Below are positions 53,999 through 64,000 of a stretch of 64,000 nt of DNA, piece by piece. Where the stretch lies: NCBI RefSeq assembly GCF_002811765.1, contig NZ_NPDR01000007.1:62001-126000 (forward strand), given 5' to 3'. Numbering within the stretch: position 1 is the stretch's first letter; each line of letters opens with the position of its first letter. The translations under genes and the position numbers were made by a program. The notes under the pieces were generated by a model, which searched no databases, had not been told where the DNA came from, and saw nothing but the letters and a program-made list of their open reading frames with translations. The DNA is from Leptospira saintgironsiae (lineage in GTDB: Bacteria > Spirochaetota > Leptospiria > Leptospirales > Leptospiraceae).

Positions 53999-54890
53999 CC
54001 AATTCCCATTTCTCTTCCGTTAAACCTTTTTTCCAAATTTGATTCTGCTTAGATTCAGAAAGAACAAAGCCGAAACGTTTGTATAAATTTCTCGCAGCAT
54101 CCAAATTACTTAAGGTCCAAAGAAAAACAGAAACGTTTTTGGACTTTGCATAATCCATCGCAAGAGTTAGTAGATTTTTCCCGAGACCTAAATTCCTAAA
54201 TTTTGGTTCTGTATAGAACCATCGAATCTGAGAAGAATTTTTTCCGGAATGAATGAGAGAGATGGCCCCCGCAATATTTCCATTCGATTCTGCCACCCAG
54301 ACCTTATCGAATTCAGTTTTATTTTTTAGATATTCCGACATTCCAAGTATCAGATATTCTTCGAATGAATCATTAAACTTATACTCATCTCGGTACAAGA
54401 CAGCTTGCCTATGGATCATATATCCTAGATCTCCAATGCTCGCCTCTCGATAGATCACAGGAGATACTTCTTTAGAAATGACTCTGATTACAAAATTCAT
54501 AGAAGAAACTAATTCGTTTTTATCAGGATCAGAACAATCTTTGAGTAAATCTGAAATTTGCGAATTCGAAGCTAAGATTAATTTGGATAAAACATCTTTT
54601 CCTTTTTTTGTAAGTTCTAAAAGGAGAATGCGATAATCATCTATACTTGGAGTTCTTTTTACAATTCCCTTCTTCTCAAATTGTTGGATTGTCCTACTTA
54701 GGTAACCTTTGTCCAAATTTAATAAACGAACCAATTGACCTGCAGTAATATCCTTAGAATGTCCGATCTCATATAATAATCTCGCTTCGGTCAGGGAATA
54801 TTCACTATTCAAAAAATGATTATTGAGAAGCCCCAAAGCATTCGTATAATACCTATTAAATTCACGAATGGAATCTACATAATCTTTCAT
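53985..54890 (-). CDS. MarR regulator fused to GNAT acetyltransferase
   Basis: A 301-residue two-domain protein. Residues ~1-140 are a MarR winged helix (LTEARLLYEIGHSKDITAGQLVRLL, DKGYLSRTIQQFEKKGIVKR, wing DDYRILLLELTKKG). Residues ~150-290 are a GNAT domain with the acetyl-CoA loop FRNLGLGKNLLTLAMDYA and the C-terminal NLYKRFGFVLSESK. Such fusions probably regulate a gene and acetylate a small molecule. A 25-base palindrome 17 bases before the start is its likely operator. The 3' end overlaps a duplicated tRNA-His fragment. Confidence 0.85.
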   Translation of the reverse strand: MKDYVDSIREFNRYYTNALGLLNNHFLNSEYSLTEARLLYEIGHSKDITAGQLVRLLNLDKGYLSRTIQQFEKKGIVKRTPSIDDYRILLLELTKKGKDVLSKLILASNSQISDLLKDCSDPDKNELVSSMNFVIRVISKEVSPVIYREASIGDLGYMIHRQAVLYRDEYKFNDSFEEYLILGMSEYLKNKTEFDKVWVAESNGNIAGAISLIHSGKNSSQIRWFYTEPKFRNLGLGKNLLTLAMDYAKSKNVSVFLWTLSNLDAARNLYKRFGFVLSESKQNQIWKKGLTEEKWELGKLG

Positions 54891-54906
54891 AAAAGAATAC
54901 TATAAC

Positions 54907-54931
54907 TATTAGTTGCTAAAAGCAACTAATA
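54907..54931. promoter_or_regulatory. Palindromic operator of the MarR-GNAT gene
   Basis: TATTAGTTGCT and AGCAACTAATA, 11-bp perfect arms with a 3-base AAA centre, 17 bases before the start codon at 54890. TTGC/GCAA half-sites are typical of MarR regulators, so autorepression is likely. Confidence 0.75.
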
Positions 54932-55062
54932 AATCAATAAAACTCAATGCTGAAGACAGTAATGGAAAGAAAGATAAAGAAACTTTCTCGTTTACCGGAT
55001 TTGTATTCTGGTAAATCGATTCTGCCGGTTTCTGTAAAATTCATCCAAATAACTAAAAAATC

Positions 55063-55710
55063 TTATTCGAAGAGTTGAATATCTTTAATACAAGAATCAG
55101 GACCAATATTTTCGAATATCCCCTGCACTGCCCAAATCCAAATTCCATTTGGATATTCTTTTTGAGGAACAGAACTTGCGTCCTTCTTCAAATAAATTGT
55201 AGCTATTTCGGATTTTGAAAAATCCAGAATGATAGAACTATATTCAGTATCATCAGGAAGTCTGGATTCCTTATCTACATTGATTGCTTCTCTTTCTAAA
55301 ACTTTTAGAGAAAGAGGAGGAGTATTTTTAGAACAAGCAATTATATTCAGGCCTTTCCAATTGGTCGGAACATAAATCCCAGACTTCAGGCGATGAGAAA
55401 GTCTTAACTCCAAATCAAAATCCACCTTCATGGAAGACGGTCTTAACTTTCTCCACTCAGTATCTAAATTTCCGTCGGCCAGATAAGGCGCCTGAGAAGA
55501 ACGATCTACTAGATAAGAATCGGTGAAATCGAAACGTAAAAAAGGAGGCTCGGATTTATAAGATTCCAATTTGGAATTCGTGGTAGAATAGAGATAATAA
55601 TTGGAAAAAACCAGCCCGGCGACGAAAACCAAAGCCCAAATTTTTGAAACGGTGTTCAATTTTAAAAAATCCACTCGTTCAAGTATGTCGATTTCCCAAC
55701 TCGGAATCAA
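55063..55710 (-). CDS. Anchored protein with a discoidin-like region, hypothetical
   Basis: A 215-residue protein with one N-terminal membrane helix (ALVFVAGLVFSNYYLYS). SSQAPYLADGNLDTEWRKL resembles the loop of F5/8C (discoidin) galactose-binding domains, where DGxxDTxW is typical. Later beta segments (SIILDFSKSEIATIYLKK, IQLFE at the C-terminus) fit that fold. It probably binds a ligand outside the cytoplasmic membrane. Role unknown. Confidence 0.55.
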   Translation of the reverse strand: MIPSWEIDILERVDFLKLNTVSKIWALVFVAGLVFSNYYLYSTTNSKLESYKSEPPFLRFDFTDSYLVDRSSQAPYLADGNLDTEWRKLRPSSMKVDFDLELRLSHRLKSGIYVPTNWKGLNIIACSKNTPPLSLKVLEREAINVDKESRLPDDTEYSSIILDFSKSEIATIYLKKDASSVPQKEYPNGIWIWAVQGIFENIGPDSCIKDIQLFE

Positions 55711-55795
55711 GAAGGATTTCCTTTCTTCTTGTCGAAAGAAAACCGATTTCGAATTATGATCCCGGAAAGAAATTTCTCAAAAGGCGGTTCGCGAA

Positions 55796-56707
55796 ATGCT
55801 TATTGGAATTACCGGCGGCACGGGACTCATAGGATCCATGTTGGCGATCCGCTTAAAGGCAGAAGGACATAGAGTCCGTATTTTTAGCCGAAGCGGAAAA
55901 TTGCCGCCCAGACTCCAAAGAATTTCAGAATGGGATGTTCGAATCGGCTCACTCCCAACCAGAGCTGATCTAGAAGGAGTAAACGTTCTAATCAACCTTG
56001 CAGGTGAACCGATCGCCGGAGTTCGCTGGACCCCAGAATATAAACAAAGGATACGCTCTTCTCGCGTAGACTTCACGAGAGACCTTGTTGCAAGACTTGT
56101 ATCCATGGGAGAGTTCGCGCCTAAAACTTTTTTCAACTCTTCTGCAATTGGGATCTACGGATCTTATGATACAGGAACTCCACCATTCGACGAAGATAGT
56201 CCTGTTTCAGACGATGAGTTAGGCAGCCTTTGCAAAGACTGGGAAGAAGAAGCTTTAGAAGCAGAAAAAGCAGGCATCCGAACAATCCTTCTAAGAACAG
56301 GAGTTGTTTTAACAACTGAAGGTGGTGCACTTGCAACCATGCTTCCCGCATTTAAATTATTTGCAGGCGGACCGATCGGAAGTGGAAACCAAATCCTCTC
56401 ATGGATCCATATCGAAGATCAACTTTCTGCAATCATGTTCCTGATCAGAAAAGAAGAAGCAAAAGGAGCATTTAACCTTGTATCTCCTGAACCTCTTTCC
56501 AATGAACAATTCAGTAAGACACTTGCAAAAACTCTGGGACGCCCTTCATTCACAAGAGTTCCTTCTTTCGCGCTCTCACTAGCATTGGGCGAAGGTGCCA
56601 TCGTGGCAACTCACGGCCAGAGAGTGGTGCCAAAAAGGCTCCAAGAGCTGGGTTATAAATTCAGATACCCAAACCTGGAATCTGCTCTTCGAAATTTACT
56701 GGGCTGA
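55796..56707 (+). CDS. TIGR01777-family NAD-dependent epimerase
   Basis: A 303-residue extended SDR. It begins MLIGITGGTGLIGSMLAIRL (TGxxGxxG), contains VLINLAGEPIAG, FFNSSAIGIYG (Ser and Tyr of the active site) and GAFNLVSPEPLSNEQF. The C-terminal DUF1731-like part ends QRVVPKRLQELGYKFRYPNLESALRNL, the family hallmark. Substrate unknown; related proteins influence cell division in some bacteria. Confidence 0.88.
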   Translation: MLIGITGGTGLIGSMLAIRLKAEGHRVRIFSRSGKLPPRLQRISEWDVRIGSLPTRADLEGVNVLINLAGEPIAGVRWTPEYKQRIRSSRVDFTRDLVARLVSMGEFAPKTFFNSSAIGIYGSYDTGTPPFDEDSPVSDDELGSLCKDWEEEALEAEKAGIRTILLRTGVVLTTEGGALATMLPAFKLFAGGPIGSGNQILSWIHIEDQLSAIMFLIRKEEAKGAFNLVSPEPLSNEQFSKTLAKTLGRPSFTRVPSFALSLALGEGAIVATHGQRVVPKRLQELGYKFRYPNLESALRNLLG

Positions 56708-56778
56708 CGTTTTTCGAAAAATTCTATAAACTTTTAAAAACGGCTTCCCATCCGATTTAGAATGAGTCTAATCTTCGT

Positions 56779-57096
56779 ATGGAAAACACAATGCCTGGTT
56801 CATTCAACGAACTTCTCAAAACACATGATAAACCCATCCTAGTAGATTTCTGGGCCGAATGGTGCGGTCCTTGTAAAATGGTAGCCCCTGAGCTGGAAAA
56901 ATTTGCACAAGCTCACCCAGGGCAAGTCACCGTAGTAAAAGTCAATATAGACGAAAAACCTGAATTGGCTCAACAATACGGAGTTCAATCCATTCCGACT
57001 CTGATGTTATTCAAAGGCGGAGAAATTGCTGAAAAGGTGGTGGGAGCAATTCCACAGGCACAAATGGAGAAAGTTTTTGCCCCTAAACTGGCTTAA
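56779..57096 (+). CDS. trxA: Thioredoxin
   Basis: A 105-residue thioredoxin. The redox site is WAEWCGPC (Cys 29 and 32), the cis-Pro is in SIPTLMLF, and the buried Asp is in VDFWAEW. It reduces disulfides in the cytoplasm and supports peroxiredoxins and ribonucleotide reductase. Length is normal. It stands alone with a hairpin downstream. Confidence 0.94.
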   Translation: MENTMPGSFNELLKTHDKPILVDFWAEWCGPCKMVAPELEKFAQAHPGQVTVVKVNIDEKPELAQQYGVQSIPTLMLFKGGEIAEKVVGAIPQAQMEKVFAPKLA

Positions 57097-57136
57097 CTTC
57101 TTGCGCGCGATCTGGGCGACTCTTTCGCTTCGCTCA

Positions 57137-57163
57137 GAACGCGCTACTTCGGACTACGCGTTC
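57137..57163. terminator. Stem-loop between trxA and the acyl-CoA dehydrogenase
   Basis: GAACGCG (57137-57143) and CGCGTTC (57157-57163) flank 13 bases. It lies in a G+C-rich 155-base gap between convergent genes, without a T tract. Confidence 0.35.
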
Positions 57164-57251
57164 ACTCCGGTCCCGGTAAAATATATTCAATATCCTGAAT
57201 ATAATCCTTATCGACCGTGACCGCTCCGCGTCCTGCGTATCGCTGTCGCGA

Positions 57252-58979
57252 TTACCAATTTACGATCTCGTCTACTTCTTCCTGATCCAAACGGAAAGAT
57301 TCGTAATCTCCAAAAGTTTTAGGAAGTGTCCTAAATAAGAAAGCCCCAAAACCTTTTGCAAAAGAATCAAATTTAGATTTTTTAGAACCTGATGTTCTAT
57401 CAAAAACTGCCTGCTCTAAAAATTCAGAAAGAACCAAAGCTCCATAAGCCTGATCAGAAAGATCCACTCTAAATGTTTCCTTCCATTCTCTTGGCTTTTC
57501 TTCAATACTCTTATTCCAATCTAATAGAAGATTTTCTCCAAGTTCTGCAGAAGCTTTTAGCTCAGGGTATTTTTTAGCTGAGTCAAAATTTTTCTTTAAT
57601 TCCGAAACGAAAGAATCTCTGATCTTAGCTCTGTTCATCGCGCCAAGTGCATGATCTGTGATGATCAAATGAGTTCCTTCCCAGGTTTCATTAATGATAC
57701 AATCATTATGAAGTCTTGGCAAACAAGTGTAATCACCGATAATCCCTGAACCACCCAAAGCCATAATCGCCCTATGAGTAATCTGAGAAGAAAGCGAAGA
57801 AGATCTATATTTCATTAAAGGAGTGGAAATCTGTTCAGCTAAAATTCCTTTTTGAGACCAATCAATCCCACGGAAAATTGGCATAACCAAACCGGCATAC
57901 AAAATCCTCATCTCTGCAAGCTCTCTGGAATACGCAGAAAAATCTTGGATCTTCTTCCCATAAGCTGTTCTATATCTGGAATATTCTCTTGCTTCCATGA
58001 ATGCCCTTCTGGACATTCCGGAAGCGGCAAGACCCACATGAACGCGAGAAGTTCGGATCACATAACGGATCAGGTTTGCAATTCCATGAGCTGGTCTTCC
58101 TAAAGCCTCAGCTTCCAAGTCTTCGTAAACGATCTCTACTGTAAGTTTTCCTTTAGAACCTATAATATCTTTTTTTCTTAATATATGATGTCCGTTCAGT
58201 TCTCCATTGTCCTTGATCCTTGGGACTAGGAATAATCCTACTGTTTCGGTATCTTCTATCTTAGCTGTAGTGACCCAAAGATCTCCCGGATTGGAACAGA
58301 ACCATTTTTCTCCGTTCAAGATCCATTTTCCGTCTTCTCCCTTGCGCGCGATCGTACGGTTAGCGCCCACATTACTTCCGCCCACTCTTTCAGTAACATA
58401 TTGTCCTGCCATAAAATGAGAGAAGGAACCCTTTCCCGCGACTAAGGGAAGATATTTCTTTTTTTGTTCATCCGTTCCGATCCCCTGAAGAACTCGTATC
58501 ATACCTTCAGTCATCGCTAAAGGACAGGTCACTCCACCTTCTCCATTTTGGTTGGCGAGATAAGTCAAAGCCTGTCTATGAAGATCTGTAAAAGGAAATT
58601 TCCATTCATCATGAAAATCTAAATTAACGATTCCGTAATCATAGGAGATCTTTCTGGAGAGTTTTTGTTCGTGAGAATAAACAATCTGATCAATACGATT
58701 TCCTGTTCGATCGTATTTAACTACTTCTCCGTATTTACCCTCTTTATGGCTTGCTTCAGTGAGTTCGTCTAAGGTGCCGCCGACCAATTCTCCATAACCT
58801 TTGAGATGATCGATCATTGCTTTTTTATGATCCGGTTTATAATCGGATGAATATCTTTCTACTACTCTCTGGAGGATCTTATCCTCTTCGTAAAAGTTTT
58901 TACCCCTGTTCCCTTTGTAACCGGTTAAATCGTAAGAAGATAAACCTGGGTTCTCGGCTAAACGTAATGGATGATTCAT
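57252..58979 (-). CDS. Acyl-CoA dehydrogenase
   Basis: A 575-residue flavoprotein, longer than classical ~385-residue members and closer to the AidB or long-chain group. Motifs: [80 protein letters not shown] and [18 protein letters not shown]. The catalytic-type Glu is in NETWEGTH. It would introduce a double bond into acyl-CoA with FAD. AAGGA lies six bases before the ATG. A Ser-Lys C-terminal region follows the catalytic core. Confidence 0.88.
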   Translation of the reverse strand: MNHPLRLAENPGLSSYDLTGYKGNRGKNFYEEDKILQRVVERYSSDYKPDHKKAMIDHLKGYGELVGGTLDELTEASHKEGKYGEVVKYDRTGNRIDQIVYSHEQKLSRKISYDYGIVNLDFHDEWKFPFTDLHRQALTYLANQNGEGGVTCPLAMTEGMIRVLQGIGTDEQKKKYLPLVAGKGSFSHFMAGQYVTERVGGSNVGANRTIARKGEDGKWILNGEKWFCSNPGDLWVTTAKIEDTETVGLFLVPRIKDNGELNGHHILRKKDIIGSKGKLTVEIVYEDLEAEALGRPAHGIANLIRYVIRTSRVHVGLAASGMSRRAFMEAREYSRYRTAYGKKIQDFSAYSRELAEMRILYAGLVMPIFRGIDWSQKGILAEQISTPLMKYRSSSLSSQITHRAIMALGGSGIIGDYTCLPRLHNDCIINETWEGTHLIITDHALGAMNRAKIRDSFVSELKKNFDSAKKYPELKASAELGENLLLDWNKSIEEKPREWKETFRVDLSDQAYGALVLSEFLEQAVFDRTSGSKKSKFDSFAKGFGAFLFRTLPKTFGDYESFRLDQEEVDEIVNW

Positions 58980-59138
58980 AATATTTCCTTTTGAAGAGCG
59001 GCGACCTGAATACCACTATCATAAGCGAATACAACTCGACTGCCAGAACTTTTTAGCTCAGAATACTATGCATCGAACATCGTTTGTTTGGAAGAAAAAG
59101 TATAGCAAAGGTTATAGAACTAGAAAAACAGGTTTTTC

Positions 59139-60872
59139 TTAATATTCTAAAACCAAACCTTCATAAGGTGCGATCTCGAAGACCACTGGGATTTCCATCT
59201 TCTCAGGTTTTCTATGAGTAGAGATGAGTATCTGAGCGGTGCGATTCGCATTTGCTACGATCTTTTTGGATTCATTCTCAAAGTTTAAAATGATAAGACA
59301 TTTTTTCTTTTCAAACTCTCTGGTATATTGAAGAACGCCAGGAGGAGAATCGTAATCCAAGGCAAGAGTTCCTTTTTTCAGGATCTCATTCCCTTTTCTA
59401 AGCCATATTAGCTTTTTATAAAAATTTAATAAACTTTCGATAGATCTGGATTGAGTTTCTACGTTTACTGATTCGTATTTGGAAAAAACTGGAAGCCAAG
59501 GTTCTCCCTTGCTGAATCCACCGTTCACATCTCCAGACCAGCACATAGGAAGCCTGCAATTGTCTCGGCTTGGGTATACTGGCCAGTATCTGATACCGAC
59601 TGGATCTTGGATCCGATTTTTAGGAACTCTTTCATCCATCATTCCGAGTTCTTCTCCGTAATATAAGAACGGAGTTCCTCTTAAAGTCAAAAGCATTAAA
59701 GCTGCTATCTTTGCTCGAGCTGTTGTCTCTTTTCCTTTGGAATATCTAGTGATATGTCTACGAAAATCATGATTACTTAATGTATAATTCGGCCAGCCTT
59801 TGTCTCGGAGATACTTCTCCCATTCTTTGATCACATCCCTGAATTTTTCAGCCTTCCAAGGAGTGTAAAAGAAAGCAAAGTTAAATGCTAGATGAAGTTC
59901 ATCACCTTTAGCACCATAATAAGAAGCAGGAAGTGCGCTTGTGCCAGGAGGCTCCATCATCACTTCGCCTACGGACATTCTGTCTCCGTAAGAATCTAAA
60001 AGTTTTCTAAGATCTTTTAGGATATCATGCATCTCAGGACGATCACGATCATAAATATGATTTTGTTGATCGAAAGGTCTAGCGATCCATCTTTTGCGAG
60101 GATTACTTCTTAATTCAGAATCTTTAACGAATAGATTTACAACATCCAAACGGAAACCATCTACTCCCAAATCCAGCCAATTTTTGACCATAGAGAAGAT
60201 CGCTTTTTTAACTTCTGGATTTCTCCAATTTAAGTCAGGCTGTTCCGCCAAGAAAGAATGATAATAATACTGATCTGTGTTTTTATCTAGGGTCCAGGCT
60301 CTTCCCCCGAAAGTTCCCATCCAATTATTAGGAGGTTTCCCATTTATAGGATCTCTCCAAATATACCAATCTCTCTTAGGATTGTCTTTGGAAGATTTAG
60401 ATTCTAAAAACCAAGGATGTTGATGAGAAGTATGATTTGCAACCAGGTCCATGATGATCCTGATCTTACGTTTATGAGCTTCTTTTAATAAACGTTTGAA
60501 TATTTCTAAATTTCCGAATACAGGATCAATACTTTCGTAATCCGAAATATCGTATCCGAAATCATACATAGGAGAAGGATAAATAGGAGAAAGCCAGATC
60601 GCATCAATGCCGAGTGAGTTCGGAGTCCCATCGTTTAGATAATCCAGTTTTTGGATGATACCCTCTAGGTCGCCGATCCCGTCCCCATTGGTATCTTTAA
60701 AACTTCTAGGATAGATTTGGTAAACTACTGCGTTCTTCCACCAGTCCGCGTCTATCTTTTTGCCACGACTAGGAAGACTAGGCTTTTTGATCTGCCTGAC
60801 AGATGTTGTGGTTTCTTTTTTTCTTTTAGAAGTGACTGTGGAACGACTGCCCGAATCCATACTGGGGACCAT
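59139..60872 (-). CDS. GH13 alpha-glucosidase / oligo-1,6-glucosidase type
   Basis: A 577-residue glycoside hydrolase of family 13. The first ~40 residues are polar and disordered. Then WWKNAVVYQIYPRSFKDTNGDGIGDLEGI starts the barrel. Region II DGFRLDVVN holds the nucleophile Asp, region III SVGEVMME the acid Glu, and region IV LSNHDFRRHITR the third Asp. Region I is MDLVANHTSHQHPWF. It cleaves alpha-1,6 or alpha-1,4 glucosides; trehalulose- or sucrose-isomerising relatives share these motifs. It lies 2 bases after the GlnD-like gene. Confidence 0.88.
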   Translation of the reverse strand: MVPSMDSGSRSTVTSKRKKETTTSVRQIKKPSLPSRGKKIDADWWKNAVVYQIYPRSFKDTNGDGIGDLEGIIQKLDYLNDGTPNSLGIDAIWLSPIYPSPMYDFGYDISDYESIDPVFGNLEIFKRLLKEAHKRKIRIIMDLVANHTSHQHPWFLESKSSKDNPKRDWYIWRDPINGKPPNNWMGTFGGRAWTLDKNTDQYYYHSFLAEQPDLNWRNPEVKKAIFSMVKNWLDLGVDGFRLDVVNLFVKDSELRSNPRKRWIARPFDQQNHIYDRDRPEMHDILKDLRKLLDSYGDRMSVGEVMMEPPGTSALPASYYGAKGDELHLAFNFAFFYTPWKAEKFRDVIKEWEKYLRDKGWPNYTLSNHDFRRHITRYSKGKETTARAKIAALMLLTLRGTPFLYYGEELGMMDERVPKNRIQDPVGIRYWPVYPSRDNCRLPMCWSGDVNGGFSKGEPWLPVFSKYESVNVETQSRSIESLLNFYKKLIWLRKGNEILKKGTLALDYDSPPGVLQYTREFEKKKCLIILNFENESKKIVANANRTAQILISTHRKPEKMEIPVVFEIAPYEGLVLEY

Positions 60873-60874
60873 TT

Positions 60875-63508
60875 TTAGAAAACAAGTTCCCCTGTCATCC
60901 TTTCCACTGGCTGTATTCTCAAGATCTTATCTTCCAGGGATTTTAACAATTCTGCATCTTTGACCTGTTCCCCGTCCTTAGTCTGGAGATAGAATGAGTC
61001 ATAAGCATAGTCCGCGGAAGTAGAAACCCTCAGATGAGAAACTTTTAAACCAAAATCGAATACTTTTCTTAAGATCCTATACACTAAACCAACCATATCA
61101 GGCATACGGACTTCCATGATGGTGGTGTCTGTAATATCCTCGTTGGAAAAACGAACTGAACGATTGATAATACTTTCCGGTATCGTCTTACGTGGATTCC
61201 ATTCAGTTCTTTCGAAAGCAATACTGTCTCTCTGTAATTCCCCAGAAGCCATTAATCTGAGTTTACCTTCCATTCTGGAAAGTTTTTCAGAAGAAATATT
61301 TCCGCTACCTTGAGAATCCGTTACTTGAAGAATATGGATCTGGAATTCTTCGAAAGTATAACTTTGCATCCCAACTAAACTCAAACCCTCGGAAGAAACA
61401 GAACAACATAAATCTAATAAGATTTCAGGAATATTACGGCTTACTACTTCTACCGTTACGAAAGCAGGATCTTGTTCCGAATCCAAGAGTAGGACCGAGT
61501 TCGCATCTTGGCTAAGAGAAGTAATCGATTTAAAATATTTTAATATTTTTCGATTAGAAACAGTTTTCAAAAAACTTTCGGGGATCACTGAATATGCAAA
61601 GGAAGCAATCGTTTTAGAAATTTTAGGATCTTGTCCTTCTTTCTCCGTTAGATAGGCGACCAAGTCTTTAGCAAGAGCAATTCTTTCTTCTTCTCCATGA
61701 GGATCTTCAGAATCAGTTCTTTTGTTTTTAAAGAAGTCTATAGAGTTTTTATAAAGTACATTTAAGATGGCCTTTTTCCAATTTGTAAGAACGTTTGCGC
61801 CCACCGACTTGGTATCTATGATCGTAAGAATATATAGAAGTTTGAGTCTCTCTGGATTAGAAACTGTTCTTGCAAAATTGCGTATTAACAACTTATCAGA
61901 AATATCTCTTTTGGAAGAAAGTTCTGACATCAGAATATGTTTTTCTACTAAGAAACGAAATAGATCCGTATCTTCCTCTGATAAACCTAAACGAGACCCA
62001 ACAGAAACAGCAAGTTCTGCTCCGTATTCGGAATGATCTCCTTCTTTCACCTTTCCAGCATCATGAAGAAGAATTGCTAAAGCCAAAATTTCAGTCTTTT
62101 CACATTCTCCGTAAACTTCGAGGATCTCTCTGTCTTCAAATTCTACCTTGTCTAAACGATCCAATTCGTGCAAGATTAGAAGAGTATGTTCATCTACAGT
62201 AAACTCGTGATGATAACTGAACAAAGGAAAATTTGTACATGCTCCAAACTCAGGTAAAAGTTCCCCAAGCACCTGACATTCATGCATTAATTTTAATATT
62301 TTCCCTCTATCCTTTTTGTTCTGGAGAATACCGATAAATCCGCCGTTTACTTCTGCAGAATATCTGAAGTCATCATCCAAAAAGTGAGACGCAAATCTGA
62401 TCTCACTAAGCAATCCACCAGAAACTTCGAAACCTGTTTCTTGGATCATTCTGAAAGTAAGTAAAATATCTTTGTATAAAGTATGAGGATCTGCAAAAAG
62501 ATTTCCTTCGCTTGGAGGAAAGATGGTATTTCCTATCTTTAAGAATCGAATGCCCTCATAGTCGAAGTTTTGGGCTTCTCCTTTTTTCTGAGCCGCTAGT
62601 AACGAATCCAGATATACACGAACGATAAAAAATATATTCTTCTGATGACTATAGAGAGTGTTCATAAACTTCTCTATGGTTTGCATATCTTCTTTTTTAC
62701 CAAAACCTAAATACTCAGCAACCTCTGGTTGGAGATTCAGATCCAAACGGTCATGTTTTCTTCCAGTGAGAATATGAAGTGCTGTTCTGACTCGGATCAG
62801 AAAATCATAAGCTTCTTCCAAGGCTTGGACTTCTCCGCTTTGGAAAACTGGGAGAACTGCAAGTCCGCCTAAGGAGCGAATAGGGCTTCTGGATTTTTCA
62901 GTCCAATATAAATATTGAATATCTCTCAAACCGCAGAGATCCGTTTTTAAATTCGGTTCCGAAAGAAGAATAGGTCTACCCTCTCTCAAAAATCTTTCCG
63001 AAAGTTGGTCTTCTTTTGTTTGGTTGTATCTGGTTGCAAATTTAGCAGGAAGTTTTGCTAAAAATTCTTCTTGGTACTTTTTGAATAATTCTTTGGAGCC
63101 GGTTAGGAACCTACTGTCTAAGACTGCATGAAAGCTAGACATATCATCTAAATAACGAAATGATTCTTTGATAGTCCTGCAGGTATGCCCCACTTCTTTC
63201 CCAGAATCGTAAAGATAAGTATTGATAGAAGAAATGATCTCCGCAAGTTTCGAATCCGGAACTCCATTATGTAAATATAATATATCTACATCTGAATGAG
63301 GAGCCATTTCCATTCTTCCATAACCGCCCAAAGCGATTACAGCCACTTCTTCTCCTTTTTTTAGGATGCCAGAAGACTTTTCAAATCTGGCTCTTAAAAA
63401 GGAATCTATGATGAATGTAAGCTGGCGAGAAATTAAGCGGCCAGAGACCGTCCTACTCTTTTCCAAAAGCCTTTGAAAACTATAGGAGATATCTAATTCT
63501 AAAGGCAA
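60875..63508 (-). CDS. glnD: GlnD-like protein-PII uridylyltransferase
   Basis: An 877-residue protein beginning at a TTG with AGGA seven bases upstream. It has the GlnD layout: nucleotidyltransferase ([22 protein letters not shown]), a helical part, an HD phosphohydrolase ([20 protein letters not shown]), and two C-terminal ACT domains ([18 protein letters not shown] and [18 protein letters not shown]). GlnD adds or removes UMP on PII depending on glutamine bound by the ACT domains. No glnB is beside it. The symbol rests on domain order. Confidence 0.85.
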   Translation of the reverse strand: MPLELDISYSFQRLLEKSRTVSGRLISRQLTFIIDSFLRARFEKSSGILKKGEEVAVIALGGYGRMEMAPHSDVDILYLHNGVPDSKLAEIISSINTYLYDSGKEVGHTCRTIKESFRYLDDMSSFHAVLDSRFLTGSKELFKKYQEEFLAKLPAKFATRYNQTKEDQLSERFLREGRPILLSEPNLKTDLCGLRDIQYLYWTEKSRSPIRSLGGLAVLPVFQSGEVQALEEAYDFLIRVRTALHILTGRKHDRLDLNLQPEVAEYLGFGKKEDMQTIEKFMNTLYSHQKNIFFIVRVYLDSLLAAQKKGEAQNFDYEGIRFLKIGNTIFPPSEGNLFADPHTLYKDILLTFRMIQETGFEVSGGLLSEIRFASHFLDDDFRYSAEVNGGFIGILQNKKDRGKILKLMHECQVLGELLPEFGACTNFPLFSYHHEFTVDEHTLLILHELDRLDKVEFEDREILEVYGECEKTEILALAILLHDAGKVKEGDHSEYGAELAVSVGSRLGLSEEDTDLFRFLVEKHILMSELSSKRDISDKLLIRNFARTVSNPERLKLLYILTIIDTKSVGANVLTNWKKAILNVLYKNSIDFFKNKRTDSEDPHGEEERIALAKDLVAYLTEKEGQDPKISKTIASFAYSVIPESFLKTVSNRKILKYFKSITSLSQDANSVLLLDSEQDPAFVTVEVVSRNIPEILLDLCCSVSSEGLSLVGMQSYTFEEFQIHILQVTDSQGSGNISSEKLSRMEGKLRLMASGELQRDSIAFERTEWNPRKTIPESIINRSVRFSNEDITDTTIMEVRMPDMVGLVYRILRKVFDFGLKVSHLRVSTSADYAYDSFYLQTKDGEQVKDAELLKSLEDKILRIQPVERMTGELVF

Positions 63509-63538
63509 AGTCAGTTCCTACTAGCTGTTAGACTGAGT

Positions 63539-64000
63539 TTATTTCAATTTATCGCCAGGGTTAGCGCCTCTATGAGGCACAAAAAGGCTTAAGCTCTCGC
63601 CTTCTCCGGAAGCCAAAAGGATTGCTTCTGAAACTCCGAACTTCATCTTCCTTGGTTTTAAGTTAGCAACCGCAACAATCGTCAATCCAAGAAGTTCCTG
63701 AGGTTGGTAAGAAGCTTTAATACCAGCAAAAACATTCTTAGTTCCAAGAGAACCAAGATCTAATTTTACTTGGACAAGTTTATCAGCACCTTCAACAGGA
63801 CCTGCTTCTATAATTTTACCAACTCGAAGATCTACTTTACTTAGATCTTCGATAGAAATTTCCAAAACTCCTTCTGTTTTAGGAGCTGCAGCGGGCGTTG
63901 CAGGTTGAGCGGATTTAGTTTCCAAAGTGTTTTCTTCTAACATGGTTTGAATCGATTTTTCCTCTACACGTTTGGTGATCATTTCATAAGCGGACACTTT
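63539..64000 (-). CDS. metG: Methionyl-tRNA synthetase, C-terminal part cut by window edge
   Basis: The frame runs to the window edge, so the start is missing and only ~153 residues are seen. ITKRVEEKSIQ ends the catalytic-body helices. An Ala/Pro linker (AQPATPAAAPKTEG) leads to a tRNA-binding OB-fold (VDLRVGKIIEAGPVEGADKLVQVKLDLGS, KNVFAGIKASYQPQEL, VVAVANLKPRKMKFGVSEAILLAS) as in dimeric MetG. A stand-alone Trbp111-like protein is the alternative, but the upstream residues favour MetG. Confidence 0.82.
   Translation of the reverse strand, partial: KVSAYEMITKRVEEKSIQTMLEENTLETKSAQPATPAAAPKTEGVLEISIEDLSKVDLRVGKIIEAGPVEGADKLVQVKLDLGSLGTKNVFAGIKASYQPQELLGLTIVAVANLKPRKMKFGVSEAILLASGEGESLSLFVPHRGANPGDKLK

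Overview
The window reads as a chromosomal segment of a Leptospira, probably an environmental or intermediate-clade member. The evidence is moderate A+T content, many lipoproteins with spirochaete-style lipoboxes (FINC, LLNC, FEGC, FITC), a periplasmic-flagellum motor cluster (flbD-motA-motB-fliL), and Leptospira-type families: OmpL47-like repeats, LysM/FecR proteins and GlnD-like proteins. Species was not determined. Layout: 0-5 kb is accessory, with a LamG lipoprotein, a small membrane protein, an alpha/beta hydrolase translationally overlapped with a MntA-HepT toxin-antitoxin pair, a small lipoprotein and a decayed membrane-protein gene. 5.3-17.4 kb is the most unusual block. It holds two giant minus-strand lipoprotein genes: a 1460-residue protein whose first third resembles the pore-forming core of anthrax protective antigen (PA) and related binary-toxin translocases, followed by a 2525-residue SpvB/FG-GAP/RHS protein resembling a fused TcB-TcC toxin shell with a C-terminal passenger. 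This pairing of a PA-like pore with a Tc-like cocoon is the main candidate for an undescribed system. A ~1 kb A+T-rich intergenic stretch with repeated TATCCCATA boxes separates it from the next block. 18.4-20.7 kb is an acyl-chain operon (SDR reductase, thiolase, zinc-ribbon OB-fold partner) with a clear terminator, followed by a cytochrome c lipoprotein, a zinc-ribbon protein and a STAS anti-sigma antagonist. 22-27 kb, minus strand, has glycosyltransferase, flbD, motA, motB, fliL and kdsB in a tight operon, then an MCE-domain protein. 27.3-30.5 kb, plus strand, is the division cluster ftsQ-ftsA-ftsZ. 30.5-38.5 kb is mostly minus-strand housekeeping and membrane genes: TPR lipoprotein, metallophosphoesterase, BASS transporter, methionine aminopeptidase, ArsC-like phosphatase, SDR, amidohydrolase and RDD protein. 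38.6-43 kb carries a subclass B1-type metallo-beta-lactamase with every zinc ligand, a MORN protein, a thioesterase-MarR operon with a 22-bp perfect palindromic operator, and a G+C-rich repeat-containing gap. 43.2-46.5 kb has a LysM-FecR protein and two OmpL47-like repeat proteins facing one another. 46.6-50.5 kb has an Acg-like nitroreductase, TrmO and a tandem pair of paralogous lipoproteins. 50.6-53.9 kb has sppA, surE and a TPR protein, then tRNA-Pro, tRNA-Arg and tRNA-His. 54-64 kb has a MarR-GNAT fusion with its own palindromic operator, a TIGR01777 epimerase, thioredoxin, acyl-CoA dehydrogenase, a GH13 glucosidase, a GlnD-like protein and the truncated 3' end of metG.
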